Shown here piece after piece: positions 42,444-56,100 of a DNA stretch of 64,000 bases (within the stretch, counting starts at the first letter, position 1; each line of letters begins with the position of its first letter). The stretch spans positions 17,400,001-17,464,000 of the forward strand of contig AP031354.1 of NCBI GenBank assembly GCA_037833965.1. Reading direction: 5' to 3'. The notes beneath the pieces are model-generated. The model was not told the DNA's origin. It searched no databases and saw only the letters and a list, made by a program, of their open reading frames with translations. Position numbers and translations under genes: made by a program. The stretch is from Marchantia polymorpha subsp. ruderalis. Lineage: Eukaryota; Streptophyta; Marchantiopsida; Marchantiales; Marchantiaceae.

Positions 42444-44275
42444 TGAAATGAGGCAGACTGCTCGATAGATATTCTCTTCCAGCCGGTGTCGCAAGCTGCA
42501 AGAAGAAGTCCACCTGATTCCCAAAACGTCCTGACGTCTTCGATTCTGCTGCTCTAGATAAACTCCTGCCCGACCTCCCACAAACAAACACCCCGAGGAC
42601 TGACTTTCTCTCTCGAAGCTCTTGCCACTGCTCTCGATCCACGTGCCGTCTGGAGAAGCTGAACACGTGGTCTCGATCGACAGTCAGATAGAACCATAAT
42701 CCGACGTGGCCGGGTCGTCGTGCCAGACTCTTCCTGATGTGGGCCTGGGGTATTGCTTACGTGGACATGTCTACACGCCGATGGTCAGTAGTAGTAAGGG
42801 ACTGATGGTGCTTCGAGCAGGGGAATGATGTGCTGGAAATCACACCATCGGGGAGGGAGGGACGGGGGGGTCTTGGATGCCGTTGCCGAGCGTACATGCA
42901 TAAGCCCCCAGCGTCGAGGTTTGCGTCTATCTTGTGGCGGACTCATGCGACGGGACTTGGGCAGCAATTCTCTCGCTCAGATATTTTTTTCACGTGGAAA
43001 AGTCCACAATTGGGCTGTTGCCTCGACCGCGTACCGGCAGTGTCTCTTTAACCCGTCCTCTGGAGTGGTACCGACAGTGGATGGGTGCACAGAACAGTCT
43101 TCCGAGCAATCTGTGTCGTCCACGTATCGCCCAGATCTCGCCCTCGAGAGACCCCAAATCCTTCGAGATATGCCAACATCGCCCCCCCACGCCGATGATT
43201 GATTCTTTTCACTCGAAAGCTCGTTGACAAAGTCCTGTAACCCTTCGGATCACAGGGTTTTCATATATGACTCCTCTTTTCCCCAGGGCCTTGAATTCTG
43301 GCTTGACTTTCGTTATAGATCGCTTTCTTGCGTAACCGGGCCCGTATAGGTCAGGGTCTGGACGTACGACATGTGTAGTATCACGAGCACGAGCACAATC
43401 ACAATCACAATCTTCGACGTACCAATGCCATACCTTTGCGCTTCCATGCATGGTCGGGGTGGTCCCCTGTATCGTCGTCCAGCTACCAACTACGGTCTCT
43501 GAAAAGAACTACCCTCCAAATCGGTCTATCCTACAAAAAGTTTCAGACTCTGCTTTCTTGAACGACGTAGTCTATGGATACCTTCTGATACCTTCGGATC
43601 CCTTGGCTCCTCAAGTGCCTTCTCCAATCAGTTTCCAAAGCCTAGGAATCAATTCACCCTCTTTTCATAATCCGCCGAAATTTGCAACGCTTTTCTTGTG
43701 CTCTCGGTGGAGTCAGTAGGCTATGGACATACTCCAGGTGGCATTGGAGGGTCGGGCTAAAGCCCTCAAGCCATAGGGCAGCTGGTGAAAATTGTGAGCT
43801 GTTTGCATGCCACTCTCCCACTTAAAACTCCCACTGGACGACGTTTTTGATTGGAAGTATGGGGGATAATGTGAAACTAAGCCATGAAACGTGATATTGA
43901 GATTTACTCCATTTGAGAGGTTTTTAATCTGGACGCTCATCTGATGCAGATCTGTGTTTGCCGATATGGTACAGGTGTGGCTCTAGCGTTTATAGGGACC
44001 TATCTTCACTGTCCTCGGTGGCCACGGTAGATGTGACGTACCGGTACTTTAATACCCCAAATGACGCTAGTACACCTAATAGGGTAGTTTCATACGTTAG
44101 TCATCCGACCGCTTTGACTGTCGTAACGTCCATGCCAAAAGATGAGATGAGAGGACAGTTAGTGCGAGTTCGAGAGGAATCTCGAGCAGTTTGAAAGATT
44201 TCTTTTTAATGAAGTTTGCCATGAGCACAAGAATTGATTTCGGTTTGCAGTCCCAACATATCTTAACTGCTGACT
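42444..44275. other. Divergent intergenic region between GDSL esterase and GH3 gene
   Basis: 1.8 kb containing both promoters in head-to-head arrangement. CACGAG and CACAAT repeats lie at about 43384-43413. A G-rich stretch lies near 42848-42871. No additional gene is supported despite several short overlapping frames. Confidence 0.5.
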
Positions 44276-47200
44276 ATGGACGTGCAGACTCGAGAAAATC
44301 AGGCTCGTAATCATTGTTGTTCCTCGATGGCTCTCAGGAAGGTGATCGCATTGTGCATCACCATCGCATGTTTGCACGATCATGTTGCTCTGTGTACAGA
44401 GATTTACGAGGATTCCAATCAGCCAGTTGAATTAAGGGTGCAAGATTTGCTGTCAAGAATGACGCTGGATGAGAAGATCGGACAGATGACTCAGATTGAG
44501 AGATATGTTGCAAATTTTGATGTCATGAAAAACTTTTCAATAGGTCTCACCTTCTCCTACGTTTCAGTATATTAATTCTTGCTGACACTCTCGAGTATGT
44601 TGGTGCTCACTTCGGTCCATGCAAAATTGCCAGTTTCATAGGAAGGGTTCATGCACAGTACGCACGATCGTTGCAACTAAAGACGAAGAATTATTCCATC
44701 CATATTTTCCAATTTCAATTCTTGTAAATAGTTCGTTTCTTGACATCAAAGGCAACCGGGCCCAGCGACTCGTTTTTTTATTCTCGTGAGTGACTTGGAA
44801 CGTGACTGGCTGCGCTTACAAATGCTTGTGTGAACAGGGAGCGTGCTCAGTTCAGGAGGAAGCACGCCGAATTCGAGTACGACCGAAGCATGGCAAAATA
44901 TGGTTGACGACTTGCAGGCCGGTGCACTGGCCACCAGACTGGGAATTCCCATGCTCTATGGTATAGATGCCATTCACGGGCATAATAATGTCTACGGTGC
45001 TACTATTTTCCCGCACAACATCGGACTCGGCTGCACAAGGTGTTTACTCTCTCTCGTCCCTACATTTATCTCATTTATCTGCGAAGGAGCTGTTTACAGG
45101 TTTACCTCTGAAACTGAGCTCTTGCATTACTAGTGGTTTATCTTCTGTGCTTTCAGGGACCCAGATTTAGTGAGGCGGGTTGGAGCCGCCACGGCACTCG
45201 AACTCAGGGCGACGGGAATTCCCTACACCTTCGCACCATGTATTGCGGTCCGTACAAAGTCAAAAGGAGCTCCTTTAGCATATGGCATGTTTCGAAAGTT
45301 CTGGCAGGGACCTCTGTAATCGTGTCACTGACTTATTTACTCTGATTTTACAAACGTTGATCACCTCACATTTGGCATGGGTAGGAACCACTCAAATGTT
45401 CCTTGACTTTCGACTCTGTATTTGCTTTACGTTGTTACTGATCCCTCCCTACCTTGATTTCGGCACTTGAAACTCACGGTGAATTTGATAAACTTCTCGA
45501 ATCCTTTTGCATTTAGCTGTCTCTCCTGATACAAATTGATGGAGAGTCTAAACAAGTTATCTTTCTGTTCAACTTCGAGATCTGTGTGCTCGTATTATTC
45601 AGTCTGTCGAGGTAGATATGGTTTAAATTTTTGATCGTTACATGTATGCTCTTGATCTGTAAACTATTATAGTGCATAATTAACCTACAGCACTTAAGTC
45701 CCTGATAAACATTCGGATATCGTAACTGTGGGTAAATTTCGATGTTGTTTAGCACTAGGATGATACTTGGTAGGGGCTCATGTTCCTACATCTTATCTTC
45801 CAGACACATGTAAAATAATGAGGCCAGATTTGAGTACTTTGGCCACGGCAAAGTGCGATTTCTTCCACTTTGAAAGGCCCTAGATTAAAGAAGTGGCTCA
45901 GCTACGACAATGATATCTTTGAAACGGACATCTTTGGTGTTTCATATGTTGACAATTGTAGTGTATTTCTCTCCTTCCGACTCTCCGTTTGGAATTGAGG
46001 TCTTCTTGTTGTACTTTCAGTCATGTAGATGACTTGGTGCGTTTTCTTCCCTAGACATCTTGTCCAATCCTCTAATGTCTTGAGGTATAGATTTCTGCCC
46101 CTTCGACTTGCTATTGTATATGATGTTATTTGTAAATAATCATGAGTTGTGCGAGTCCAATTGTAAAGTACACTACGTGTTTGGGGAGTCAATAATGTCA
46201 ACAACTTGGACTTTGTATTGTACATAACGTCTTTTGTAAATATTCATGATTGTGCCTATCTTAAAATATTCCGACCCTATGTTTTATAATCATCCAAGAT
46301 TTTAGTTCACTCGTGATTATTTGATTGAAAAATTATCACAGTGAATCTCTCAGGGTACGCATTTGTTGTGTATGGAAGTGTATGTTACAGAGGATAGAAA
46401 ACATTATTGATCTCTTCATTTCGTGTTTACTACGTTGAACTTTCTATTATGCTAATCGTTCTTGGTGCCTACATGGGATGGAGCACTCTTTAACCTCATT
46501 TGCAGTGGTCCTCACTAATTTGAGAGCTCACCTCTTGGGTTCTCACCAATGATAAGTATGTAACACACTACCTTATAATTCCACAAATCATAATTCTTGA
46601 GCCAAACCGACTAATGTTGTTGCTGGATAAGTACGGTCCACAGGTTACTGTTACACGGATGTATCTTGTCCACTTAATTTGGATGCGATCTTATTAGTAT
46701 CCGTGTATTTTCCACTAATGAGTTCGAATACATAGGTAGATTGAATTACTCAATTACCTGCTGTATCTACCTTAACCCTTTATCGCTGCCGATTTGAAAG
46801 GCAACACTGCATGCCGGCTTCATAACCTCATCAAATTTTTTCAGAACTGCATTATATAAGATGTGGGAGTTTCCCACGTATGAAGTATTCTCTAGCAACG
46901 TTCTTAGAATTTTATTTCCAGCGAACCAAATATTATAGAATTTTGTCTAGATTTCTTTTCCTAGGGTCTCGTTTGTCGTTTTGAATTATCCGAAGCGCAG
47001 CAACTTTGCAGTCAGCAGAGCTTGCAGAAACAGAGGTCCGAAGTCAAGGTCTGTACATGTACAGACTCTTCGCTCATGCTCTTACTTTGTCCACTCTTGG
47101 CCTGAAGGTTTGTCGTGACCCGCGGTGGGGTCGCTGTTATGAAAGCTTCAGTGAAGATACAAGTGTCGTTCGTATGATGACCGACGTCATATACGGTCTG

Positions 47201-49703
47201 CAAGGCAATGGCACGCCGGGCATTCCTTTCGTTTCCGACAGGTTTGTTCGTGGAGTGTGCTCTTCTCGTACCACACAACTGCTGGAATTGTGGAGAGAGT
47301 GACGATCGCACATGCTTGTGCATTGTAAGTTTTCATACTTGGTGGATCACGCAATCCACAAGTGGTGCCTATGGAGTTTGACGGGAGGATTTGTGACCAT
47401 TTCGGAACTGTCTTGCGATCAGGAGCAAGGTGGCAGCATGTGCAAAGCATTATGTCGGAGATGGCGGGACTCAGAGAGGAATCAATTCCAACGATACGAT
47501 TCTCAGCTACGAAGATCTTTTCAGAATTCATGTGGCTCCATATGTGGATGCCATCGCCAAGGGTGTTTCCACCATTATGCTTTCATACTCGAGCTGGAAT
47601 GGAGTCAAAATGCATATGAATCACCGACTTATCTCCACGTTGCTCAAACAAGAACTTGGATTCAAGGTGAAGTTTCGAGAGTCGAAGAATTGTGTCTGCA
47701 TAGCGCTTCCAGTTTATCAGTTGTGAACTGACATTATTACCTTGGAATCCAGGGCTTCGTAATCTCGGACATGGAAGGAATTGACTTTATTACCGACATC
47801 CCTGACGCAAATTATACCGCCTCTGTCCTCGAATCAATTAATGCGGGGCTTGATATGGTGCGTTTGATACTTCATCTATAGAGTAGTATCCTTTCACTAT
47901 CTAAAAGGCTTGACTTAGCTCATTGACTGAAATTTACCGATCTTGAAGTAGTAAACATATGTTCCAGTCTGCCCCCTGAATTGATGCTGTTACTTGAAGC
48001 ATTTGACAGGAAGCATCTTATTTAAAGACAGCGTAAGATGCATCCATGCAGAGATCTGCCCGGTAAATTCAACCTGGTAATTGTAAGTGCTGATCGTATT
48101 ACCTTTGTTTCGGGCAGATTATGGTGCCATTTGATTACGAGAAATTCATATCCACATTGAGGACATTGGTAAACACTGGATATATATCCATGCAGAGAAT
48201 AGACGACGCAGTCACAAGAATTTTAAGGGTGAAATTTTCGATGGGTCTTTTCGAGCATCCCCTTGCTGATCGTTCTTTTTCTCCTCATCTCGGATCTCAG
48301 GTGTGTTTTGTTGGAAGATCTTTTCTTCTCCCACCCCCTGAATATTGTTTGGTAGACGAGGTCTACGTCCACTAGGTTACGTTGGCACGGTTTGCTTTTG
48401 AATATGGCCTGTCGTAAAATACCTGATGTGTGTGTCGAATGACCGCTATCGAAGGATCAAGGTTTGCTCATCATGATTAGGTTAGACTGGAAAAATCGTC
48501 CAGACGAGCTGTAGATCCTGAGGAGATAGGTGCCTAATCAGTCCAGTGACATCATGTGGACCTCTTGAAGGTAGCATGGGACTGTGGCGTGTCAAGGTTC
48601 CATGAGATCATAAGTCAATCATAATTTGTTCATCCTGATTCTTACCCTCAGTTGTCCTGGTTCTGGCAGGACAACAGGATGGTAGCAAGAGAGGCAGTGC
48701 GAAAGTCGCTTGTTCTCTTGAAAAATGGAAAAACTGAATCTCGACCGTTCCTGCCTCTCAGCAAAAATGCTACACGCGTTCTGGTAGCAGGGACTCATGC
48801 TGATGATGTAGGATTGCAGTGTGGTGGATGGACAATATCCTGGCAAGGGTCTGCAGGCTCTATTACTAAAGGTAAAAACCGAGTTACCTTACCTGTGTCT
48901 GCATCGTGAGAAGTTCAAGCTGGTCTATCATGTATCAAGTTTGCTATCCCTCTTACTTTTGAAATCAAGTGTGTTTCAACCGACAAATCTTGTACTTATA
49001 TTTTATATGTGATACAGTTGTTCCTCTTGCCTGCCTATGGGGTCCTTATGTAATCAAAATCTCACTTACTTTGTTCCTTAAGTTCCCTCTTCCTTCTCCC
49101 TCAGCATCCTTCCTCAGCCTCAATCTGTGACTACTAGGACCCCTCAACCAGGGCCCGCTAGACAGGCAAACACTGCTGACATCAGTTTGTTGCTTACGCT
49201 CTCGTTGATGTTGACTAGGAACCACGGTCCTGGATGCAGTAAAGGCAGCTGTTTTCACAACAACTCAAGTGATTCATGAAGCAAGTCCGACAGCAGAAGT
49301 CGCAGCCAAAACAAAAGCTGATTTTGCCATAGTGGTTGTTGGAGAACAACCATATGCAGAAGGTGCTGGAGACAACACTAACCTCACCATTCCAGATGAA
49401 GGAATCTCTACAATAAAGAACGTATGCTCGGAGGTGAAATGCCTGGTTATATTGATCTCCGGGAGACCACTGGTTGTGGAGCCCTATCTTCCTCTTATGG
49501 AAGCCTTCGTAGCAGCATGGTTACCCGGAACAGAAGGAAACGGTGTCACGGATGTCATTTTTGGAGATTATGATTTTGTGGGGAGTTTGTCCCGTACCTG
49601 GTTCAAATCTGCAGATCAATTGCCCATGAACTTTGGAGATCCGATTTACGACCCACTGTTTCGTTTTGCATTCGGACTAGGAATGGGAAAACTGCCAAGA
49701 TGA
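44276..49703 (+). CDS. GH3 beta-glucan exohydrolase (copy A), nine exons
   Basis: Secreted glycoside hydrolase family 3 enzyme of the barley ExoI type, removing glucose from cell-wall beta-glucans. Exons: 44276-44543, 44838-45039, 45157-45247, 47108-47241, 47423-47666, 47753-47857, 48118-48300, 48670-48871, 49219-49703; 637 residues. The start is favoured because exon 1 is then 268 bp, as in copy B; an ATG at 44327 would begin just before the hydrophobic signal segment. Present: [55 protein letters not shown] (Trp463) and [12 protein letters not shown] with probable acid/base Glu524. The nucleophile is Asp319, but the next residue is Met320 where the family has Trp (barley Trp286). Intron 3 is 1860 bp against 145 bp in copy B. 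The reading frame is otherwise intact. Confidence 0.92.
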
Positions 49704-52700
49704 AATCGCATGGCTGGACTTTTCTACGTGCAGATGCTCCGGAGAGTTCTATTTGCCGTTCACAATTGCTGTTCGTCCCACAGCCCCTTGGTCACCTCGT
49801 ATGTACAAGCCTAATATCATTCTCATTTATCAAATGATTCGCTCTTCTCAAACTTGCAATGTCGAAATAATTGAAACACAAGAAAGCGTGCGCCAGCACG
49901 TTGTTTTTGCCGAGTCTCGTGTCGATAACCACTGTAGGAATATGTCGAACCAGTCGTACAAGTGAGGAGATAATGATGTTGCTACCAAATATCGTCTTCA
50001 GCTTGATTTTTGCATGACAAATGATGGAAAAGCTCTAGAAGGGTAATATCGTATCACATCTACTCCATTAATGTTTGCAAATCTAGAAAAGTGAATTGTT
50101 ATACTAAGAATATAGAAAATGTGGTCTCTCAGAATTTCATAAATTATTAGCTACTGAAGGTTCGGTTGGATCGACAAGAAGGGCCACTTGTCTGTCTCCG
50201 TCTCGATGGATAGCTCTTTGGCATCGTGGTAGATACAGGCTCGTTGTGCGAGGATGGAAAATAATTTCAGACGGTGCTTGCAAGTCAGACCAATAGCTGT
50301 AAAACTGTAAAAGTCTGACTAAATCTGTCGTAAAACAATGCCGAAACTGCAACCGCTGGTGACTCTGAACGATGGATTGAGTGTAGTCCACTGAGACCGA
50401 TAGAATACCACAGAGTCTATTTTCTACTCGACATTGGCTGAACCCGAGTTGGTTGCTTACATAGGAGACGTTGCCATCAACACATTCTGCAAATTCTAAA
50501 ACACATATACATGAGCTTCAAACACTACTTTCAAAAGTATCCTTGACCAATCCAAATTCCAAGCAACAACAGAACTGTGAGCATTGATTTATTTCATTGA
50601 AATTTTACAGTATGTTTTGACTGTAATATTCTCAAGTCGGATGTAATCAAAATACAATATCTAAAAAAGAATATCTTTCCATGTTTTAAAATTAGTTTTT
50701 TAACGTTATGTCAACACTATTTACATTCTATATAACAAAAGATCAAAACTAACATTGATTTAATAATTTCAAGTGCTTAAAAACTTTCAATTTTCACAAG
50801 GGTTTTATTCGAAATTTCAAAGTCCAGTAGAACACTCAGGTCATCACCGTATCAAAAACAAAATCAAAACAACTCACTTTTAGATTCGAATATTGGAATC
50901 ACAAATACTCTAGGTTCATGCATTTAGCTACTATCCGTCGTAGACCACAATTTAGACTTTAAGGACTCACTGAAGGAAGCATTATACTTCTTCTTTTCAT
51001 TTAGTCATATTATGCTTCTAACAGTAGTTCAAGTGCAAATGACATCATGTATACGATACCAGCTCTAACTGGTCCTTCATACGCCAAATGTAGGACCAAA
51101 TTGAAAAACAAAACCTTTTTTCACGAGGAAAGCTAAACACGTAATACGGTTACAGATGTTTAGCCAAATAACGGTGAAATGTAGATGTGACAGACAAATG
51201 CACAATTCCCTTCAGAACTACCCTCCCCTTGTTTGAAGGGAATTTTATATTTGTCTTTCATATCTATGAACATGTAGAAGTATCAACGAAATTATAACAG
51301 AACAAAATTACAACCGAAGATTACTCGTAAAACGAACTATACCTTACTGAATTTACGTTTCAGAAATACTCAGATGAATACCATACCATACAAATCTTGT
51401 ACAGTTTAACTTCCAGAAAAGTACAGTATAGTTTCAACGGTTCATACTTTGCGCTGTTTACCTTCAAAATGGTTTCTTTTCTTTGAAAAATATATTCCTG
51501 CATTTTTGTACCTTCTAATAGTCTGTGATAGAATTTCATGTAGCCAGTTCGGTTGGCTGGAACAGAGGACAAAGGTATCATACAGTTGTGTGACAAAGAG
51601 TGAGCTCGTGTGGACCAAGTCCCGCACCTCTTCCAGATTCGTAGATGAGATGCCTTTGAACTGAAGAAATTCCGTTAATGTGCAGCTTTATAGCTTTGCA
51701 GAAGGATAAGGACTGGACCCACTTTCGAATGAACAAACACATGCTCCTGAAAGAGTTCTCTTCGTATTAGGTGCAACGGTTTTGTTTGTCCTGCAGGTAG
51801 TGGGTAATATATTGAGATAGTTCCAGTCCTTGCCTTCCCCTTTTCCCCCTTGCAATGATAGCGCGGAGTGACCTACTTCTATTCTAATAATACAATATAT
51901 TTTCCCATAATTATTGTATACAAAGAGTTCAGCTTTTTGTATCTTATCATTATATGAACCAATGAGTTTTCAATGTTTGTGAACTGATTCTTAGGAGCAT
52001 GCACATCATATTCTAGGATGCATAGTGGATTTATGAGAATCCTACTTGCATTTACGAAAATGGTGTAAATTTGTATGCTCTTTATACATACTTACATTGC
52101 GATGCCCCAATATCCTTCAGGTTTCGTCAAAAAAGTCCACCGTGGTCTCTTTTTTCATATCATACACGTAAAAGGATTAGAGCGACAATTTGTCACAAAC
52201 TAGAATATAAAAGCGTGTAGAAGCCCGTTGCACAAGTGTGCGTTTAGGCTCAGTCCTGGTTGGGTACCTTTGCACCAATATAATAATAGGTCTGGCATAC
52301 ATCTTCGGTTAGACTTATCTCAGAAGAGGACAATCTTTGATGCAGGGAGGAAGACAGTCATACATTCGATACTTTTGAAGTCAAAGAGTCCTTCAGGGTG
52401 TAAATTGAGAAAGTGTTCTCGGATAATTGCAATGATGCATGATTTCTGATCAATGACAAGTGACACTATCTGTTCAGTGAGCAAACACAGATCATTTTCT
52501 AGAGTCCGGGGCTATTTCCACTACCAGCAACACCTCCGCTGTCGAAAGCTGATTTGGAATATTCTAACTGACGAACTAACCTTCGAATAGGTGACACCTT
52601 TGATCTGCAGTCTCCATGTGCTCCGGACGCATAGGAACAAATTTCAGTAAGCTTCACAGAGAAGTAACACTCTGCCACTATTCTCCTGGAGTGGCATATA

Positions 52701-53155
52701 ATTCTTCTCTGCAATTATTATAATATAAGTAATGATGATATGCCACTCCAGGTCCTAAAACTTGCTACTTGTTGATGCAATTCTCTCCGAAGAATTCACC
52801 ATCCCTTCGAACAGGAATGGTCTTACCACAAATCGAGCGAATCAAATGCCAGAATCATGTAAACATCTGTTGTGTTTCGAGAAAAGTGCTGCCATTCTCA
52901 CACCCCAATCATAGAAAAAGAAGTATTGACAAATTTGTAGTTTCCAATTTCCCAACCGAGTTTGCCAGCTGATGGAGGCTAGACTGATAACACATGAAGT
53001 TCCACCATTCCAGAAGGTGAGTGCGAGTCTGCGTCAACGATTGGGAAATTTTCGGCTCTCTTTGAAGTCGGCTGAGGTCCATGGAAAAAAGTGTGACTAC
53101 TGAGGCAATGATTGATTTGTGAGGAGATGGCTTTCACGAAAGATCTATGGCGTTG
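49704..53155. other. Intergenic region between the convergent GH3 genes
   Basis: 3.45 kb between two facing 3' ends, AT-rich from about 50500 to 52200. It holds the inverted repeat at 52685. No GH3 pseudo-exons or other genes are recognised. Short open frames are without domains. Confidence 0.55.
52685..52752. repeat. 15-bp perfect inverted repeat with 38-base spacer
   Basis: Arms 52685-52699 and 52738-52752 are exact reverse complements enclosing AT-rich DNA. The shape resembles a tiny foldback element or MITE remnant. It lies about 430 bases beyond the stop codon of GH3 copy B. Confidence 0.8.
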
Positions 53156-56100
53156 CTACAAGGATTCCTTGGTGCCCATCGTCAAGCCGAAGTCGAATGG
53201 GAAGAGCGGGTCGTAGACAGCATCTCCGAAATTCATGGGCAGCTGATCCACCGTTCGGAACCACGTCCGTGAAAGTTTGCCGACGAAATCATAATCTCCG
53301 AAGATCACATCACTGATGCCCTGGCCCTCGCTTCCCGGAAGCCATGCCGCCACCAGGGCATCAATTTGAGGCATGTAGGGCTCGATTACGAGAGGTCTCC
53401 CAGATATGACAATAACCAAGCACTTCACCTCGGCACACACATTCTGAATCGTCGGAATCCCGTCCAATGGAATCGTGAGCTCCATATTGTCTCCATACGT
53501 CTCGACATATGGCTCCTCCCCGACAACCACAATGGCGTAGTCCGGCTTCAGCTGCGCTGCGAAACCCGGCGCAGGGTTCTTCTCGTACGTGACGACGGTC
53601 GTCGGTGACACTGCTGCTTTGATCGCGTCCAGCACCGTCGTCCCTGATACAGTCCAATTCGAGATTGTGTCAGAGACATGGACCAAATAATGATTCGAGG
53701 GACGCACGTTTTATAAAGAGCATGGCGCAAAGCAGATTCTAATAATTGCAGAGAAGAAGCCCCGTGAGTCACTTTCTGGGAAGCTACGAGATTTCCATGA
53801 TTGATGAGACGACATGGCCTGGATCGAGGGCATGATTGTTGGATGTCAGCGACGAGATTCAATGGAGGTACGTTTACCAATAGTGGTATTGCCAGCAGCC
53901 CCCACCCACGAGATAGTCCATCCTCCGCACTGGAGCCCAATATCATCCGCGTGACTTCCCGCTACGAGAATGCTGGTCGCATTTTTCTTGAGAGGTAGGA
54001 GTGCCTGCGAGCCTTGCTGTCCGTTCTTCAGAAGCACCAGTGATTTCCGAACAGCTTCTCTGGCCAGTATCCTGTGCTCCTGCTCCAACACAACACATGC
54101 CAGTCGACGAATCCATATAAATGTTCTTTTGATCCGTGCTGCCAAGACACACATCCTAATGTCTCCTCCTCAATTTGCACGAGGACAGAACGCACACGGC
54201 CGTGCAAGAGGAGCTGAGGACAGCAGTTATGGAATGCATATGAATTAGGAGGATAATGGATCGGTGAATCGATTATAATACAATTGAATGTGTAAGACAA
54301 TCAATTGTATTGTAATTGAATGTCTGACACAGTTTACTGCAGTCGAGACGGAGGCCAGACTCTAATTCAAGGGCTGAAGAGTGGTCTTTCACCTGAGAGC
54401 CGAGATGGTTCGTGAGCGACCGATCGACTGAGGGGTCTTCAAAGAGGCCCATGACAAATTTAACGCGCAGAATTCGTGTGACGGCGTCATCGATCCTCTC
54501 CATGGAGATTTCACCGTCGTTGACGAGAGAAAGCATGCCACTAATGTAGGCTTCGTAGTCGAAAGGCACCATAATCTGGGAGGGAGAAGAGCATCATCAG
54601 TTTCAGATACTGATTATCAGAGGAGATGGTAATTCTGACGGAAACCGACTTCAGGAGTTGAGGCAGCAGCATGTGCAGCTGAACGCACCATGTCCAGTCC
54701 AGCGTTGATTGACTTGAGGACAGAGTTGGTGTAGTTGGGATTGTTGGGGTCCGAGAGCCTGTCCACTCCCATCCAGTCGCTAATGATGAATCCCTGACAG
54801 GACGGACAGCAGAAAAATCAGACAATTCAATGGCTGCAGCAGCAGCAGCAGCAAGACGTCGACAGGAGGTCCAGAGTCCTTCTCACTGTACCCGAAATGC
54901 GAGCTGCTCTTTTAGAACTTGCGTCACCAGGTACTGATTGGCGTGCATTCTTTCTCCGTTCCAGCTTGAGTAGGACACCATGATCGTGGACACCCCTTTA
55001 GCTATGGCGTCCAAGTACGGTGCCATGTGAACCTTGTACAGAGTATCGTAGTCCACTATGGTGTCATTCTCATTGATGCCCTTGAATGTGCCTCCATCGC
55101 CAACGTAATGCTTCGCACATCCTATCACCTTGCTTCTGCAATTGACAGTCCGCTTCTGACAATCAGGCTAACTCAGCTAGATGAAATTCGAGCGGACTGT
55201 TACTGCAGATTCAGCTCCAAATTTTTACTCGAATAAATTAGAAAACATTTTTCGAACACGATGGCTGAGTGGGCCATTCCAACGATAAATCAGGACGAGG
55301 GGGTTATAGATCATCCTCTCACTTGTCTGCCATGAAGGGAACACCTGCTGTAAGATTGGGAGGGTCGCCTTGCAGTCCGAGGATGATGTCGGTCATCGTC
55401 TTGACCACAGCTGTGTCTTCGCTGTAACTCTCGTAGCAACGACCCCATCGCGGGTCTCGACAAGTCTATTGCACGAGCAGGAAGAATGTGAGAGATTATT
55501 GAACGGATTTCTTCGAGAATTCTGCGAGCCAGCAGCATACATAAAGTCCCCGGTGGCAATATAATCATCACTGCAGTGCAGTGCGCAGTGCGCAGTGTGA
55601 GACTACGAACCGCAATGCAAGGAGCAAACGCGTAAGGAATTCCCGTCGCTCGGACTTCCAATGCTGTGGCCGCTCCGATTCGCTTGACCAGGTCCGGATC
55701 CCTGCAGGCATTCATTCATTCGTTCAAATCCTTCACCTCAGCGAAAGTACCTCGACTGCTTCAGAATGTTGAAGGTCTCAGTAACCTCAATCCACGTTCC
55801 ATGAAATTTGATCCCGTGAATTGAACACAGGAAATGGTTTCAGGATCAGCAGAGAGCGAATAATGAAAAAATAAAACAGCTGAAATTCGAAAAGGCTTTG
55901 ATACAGATTGTCAGTGTACAGGATGAACCCAATGATGTCAAAAGCAATGAATGACAGCGAGTACCTCGAGCATCCGAGGCCAATGTTGTGAGGAAAGACG
56001 GTGGCTCCATAAAGATTGTTATGTCCGTGGACGGCATCTATACCGTAAATCATCGGAATGGCCAGACGAGTAGCCAGGGCTGCTTGTTGCATTGTATCGA

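Noticed and set aside
42444..42587. In-frame N-terminal extension of the GDSL esterase
   Set aside because: It would put about 48 polar residues before a clear signal peptide; the inner ATG immediately before the hydrophobic segment is far more likely.
44327..44543. Second ATG as the start of GH3 copy A
   Set aside because: Possible, but the upstream ATG gives exon 1 exactly the same length as in copy B, so I used 44276. The choice does not affect the mature protein.
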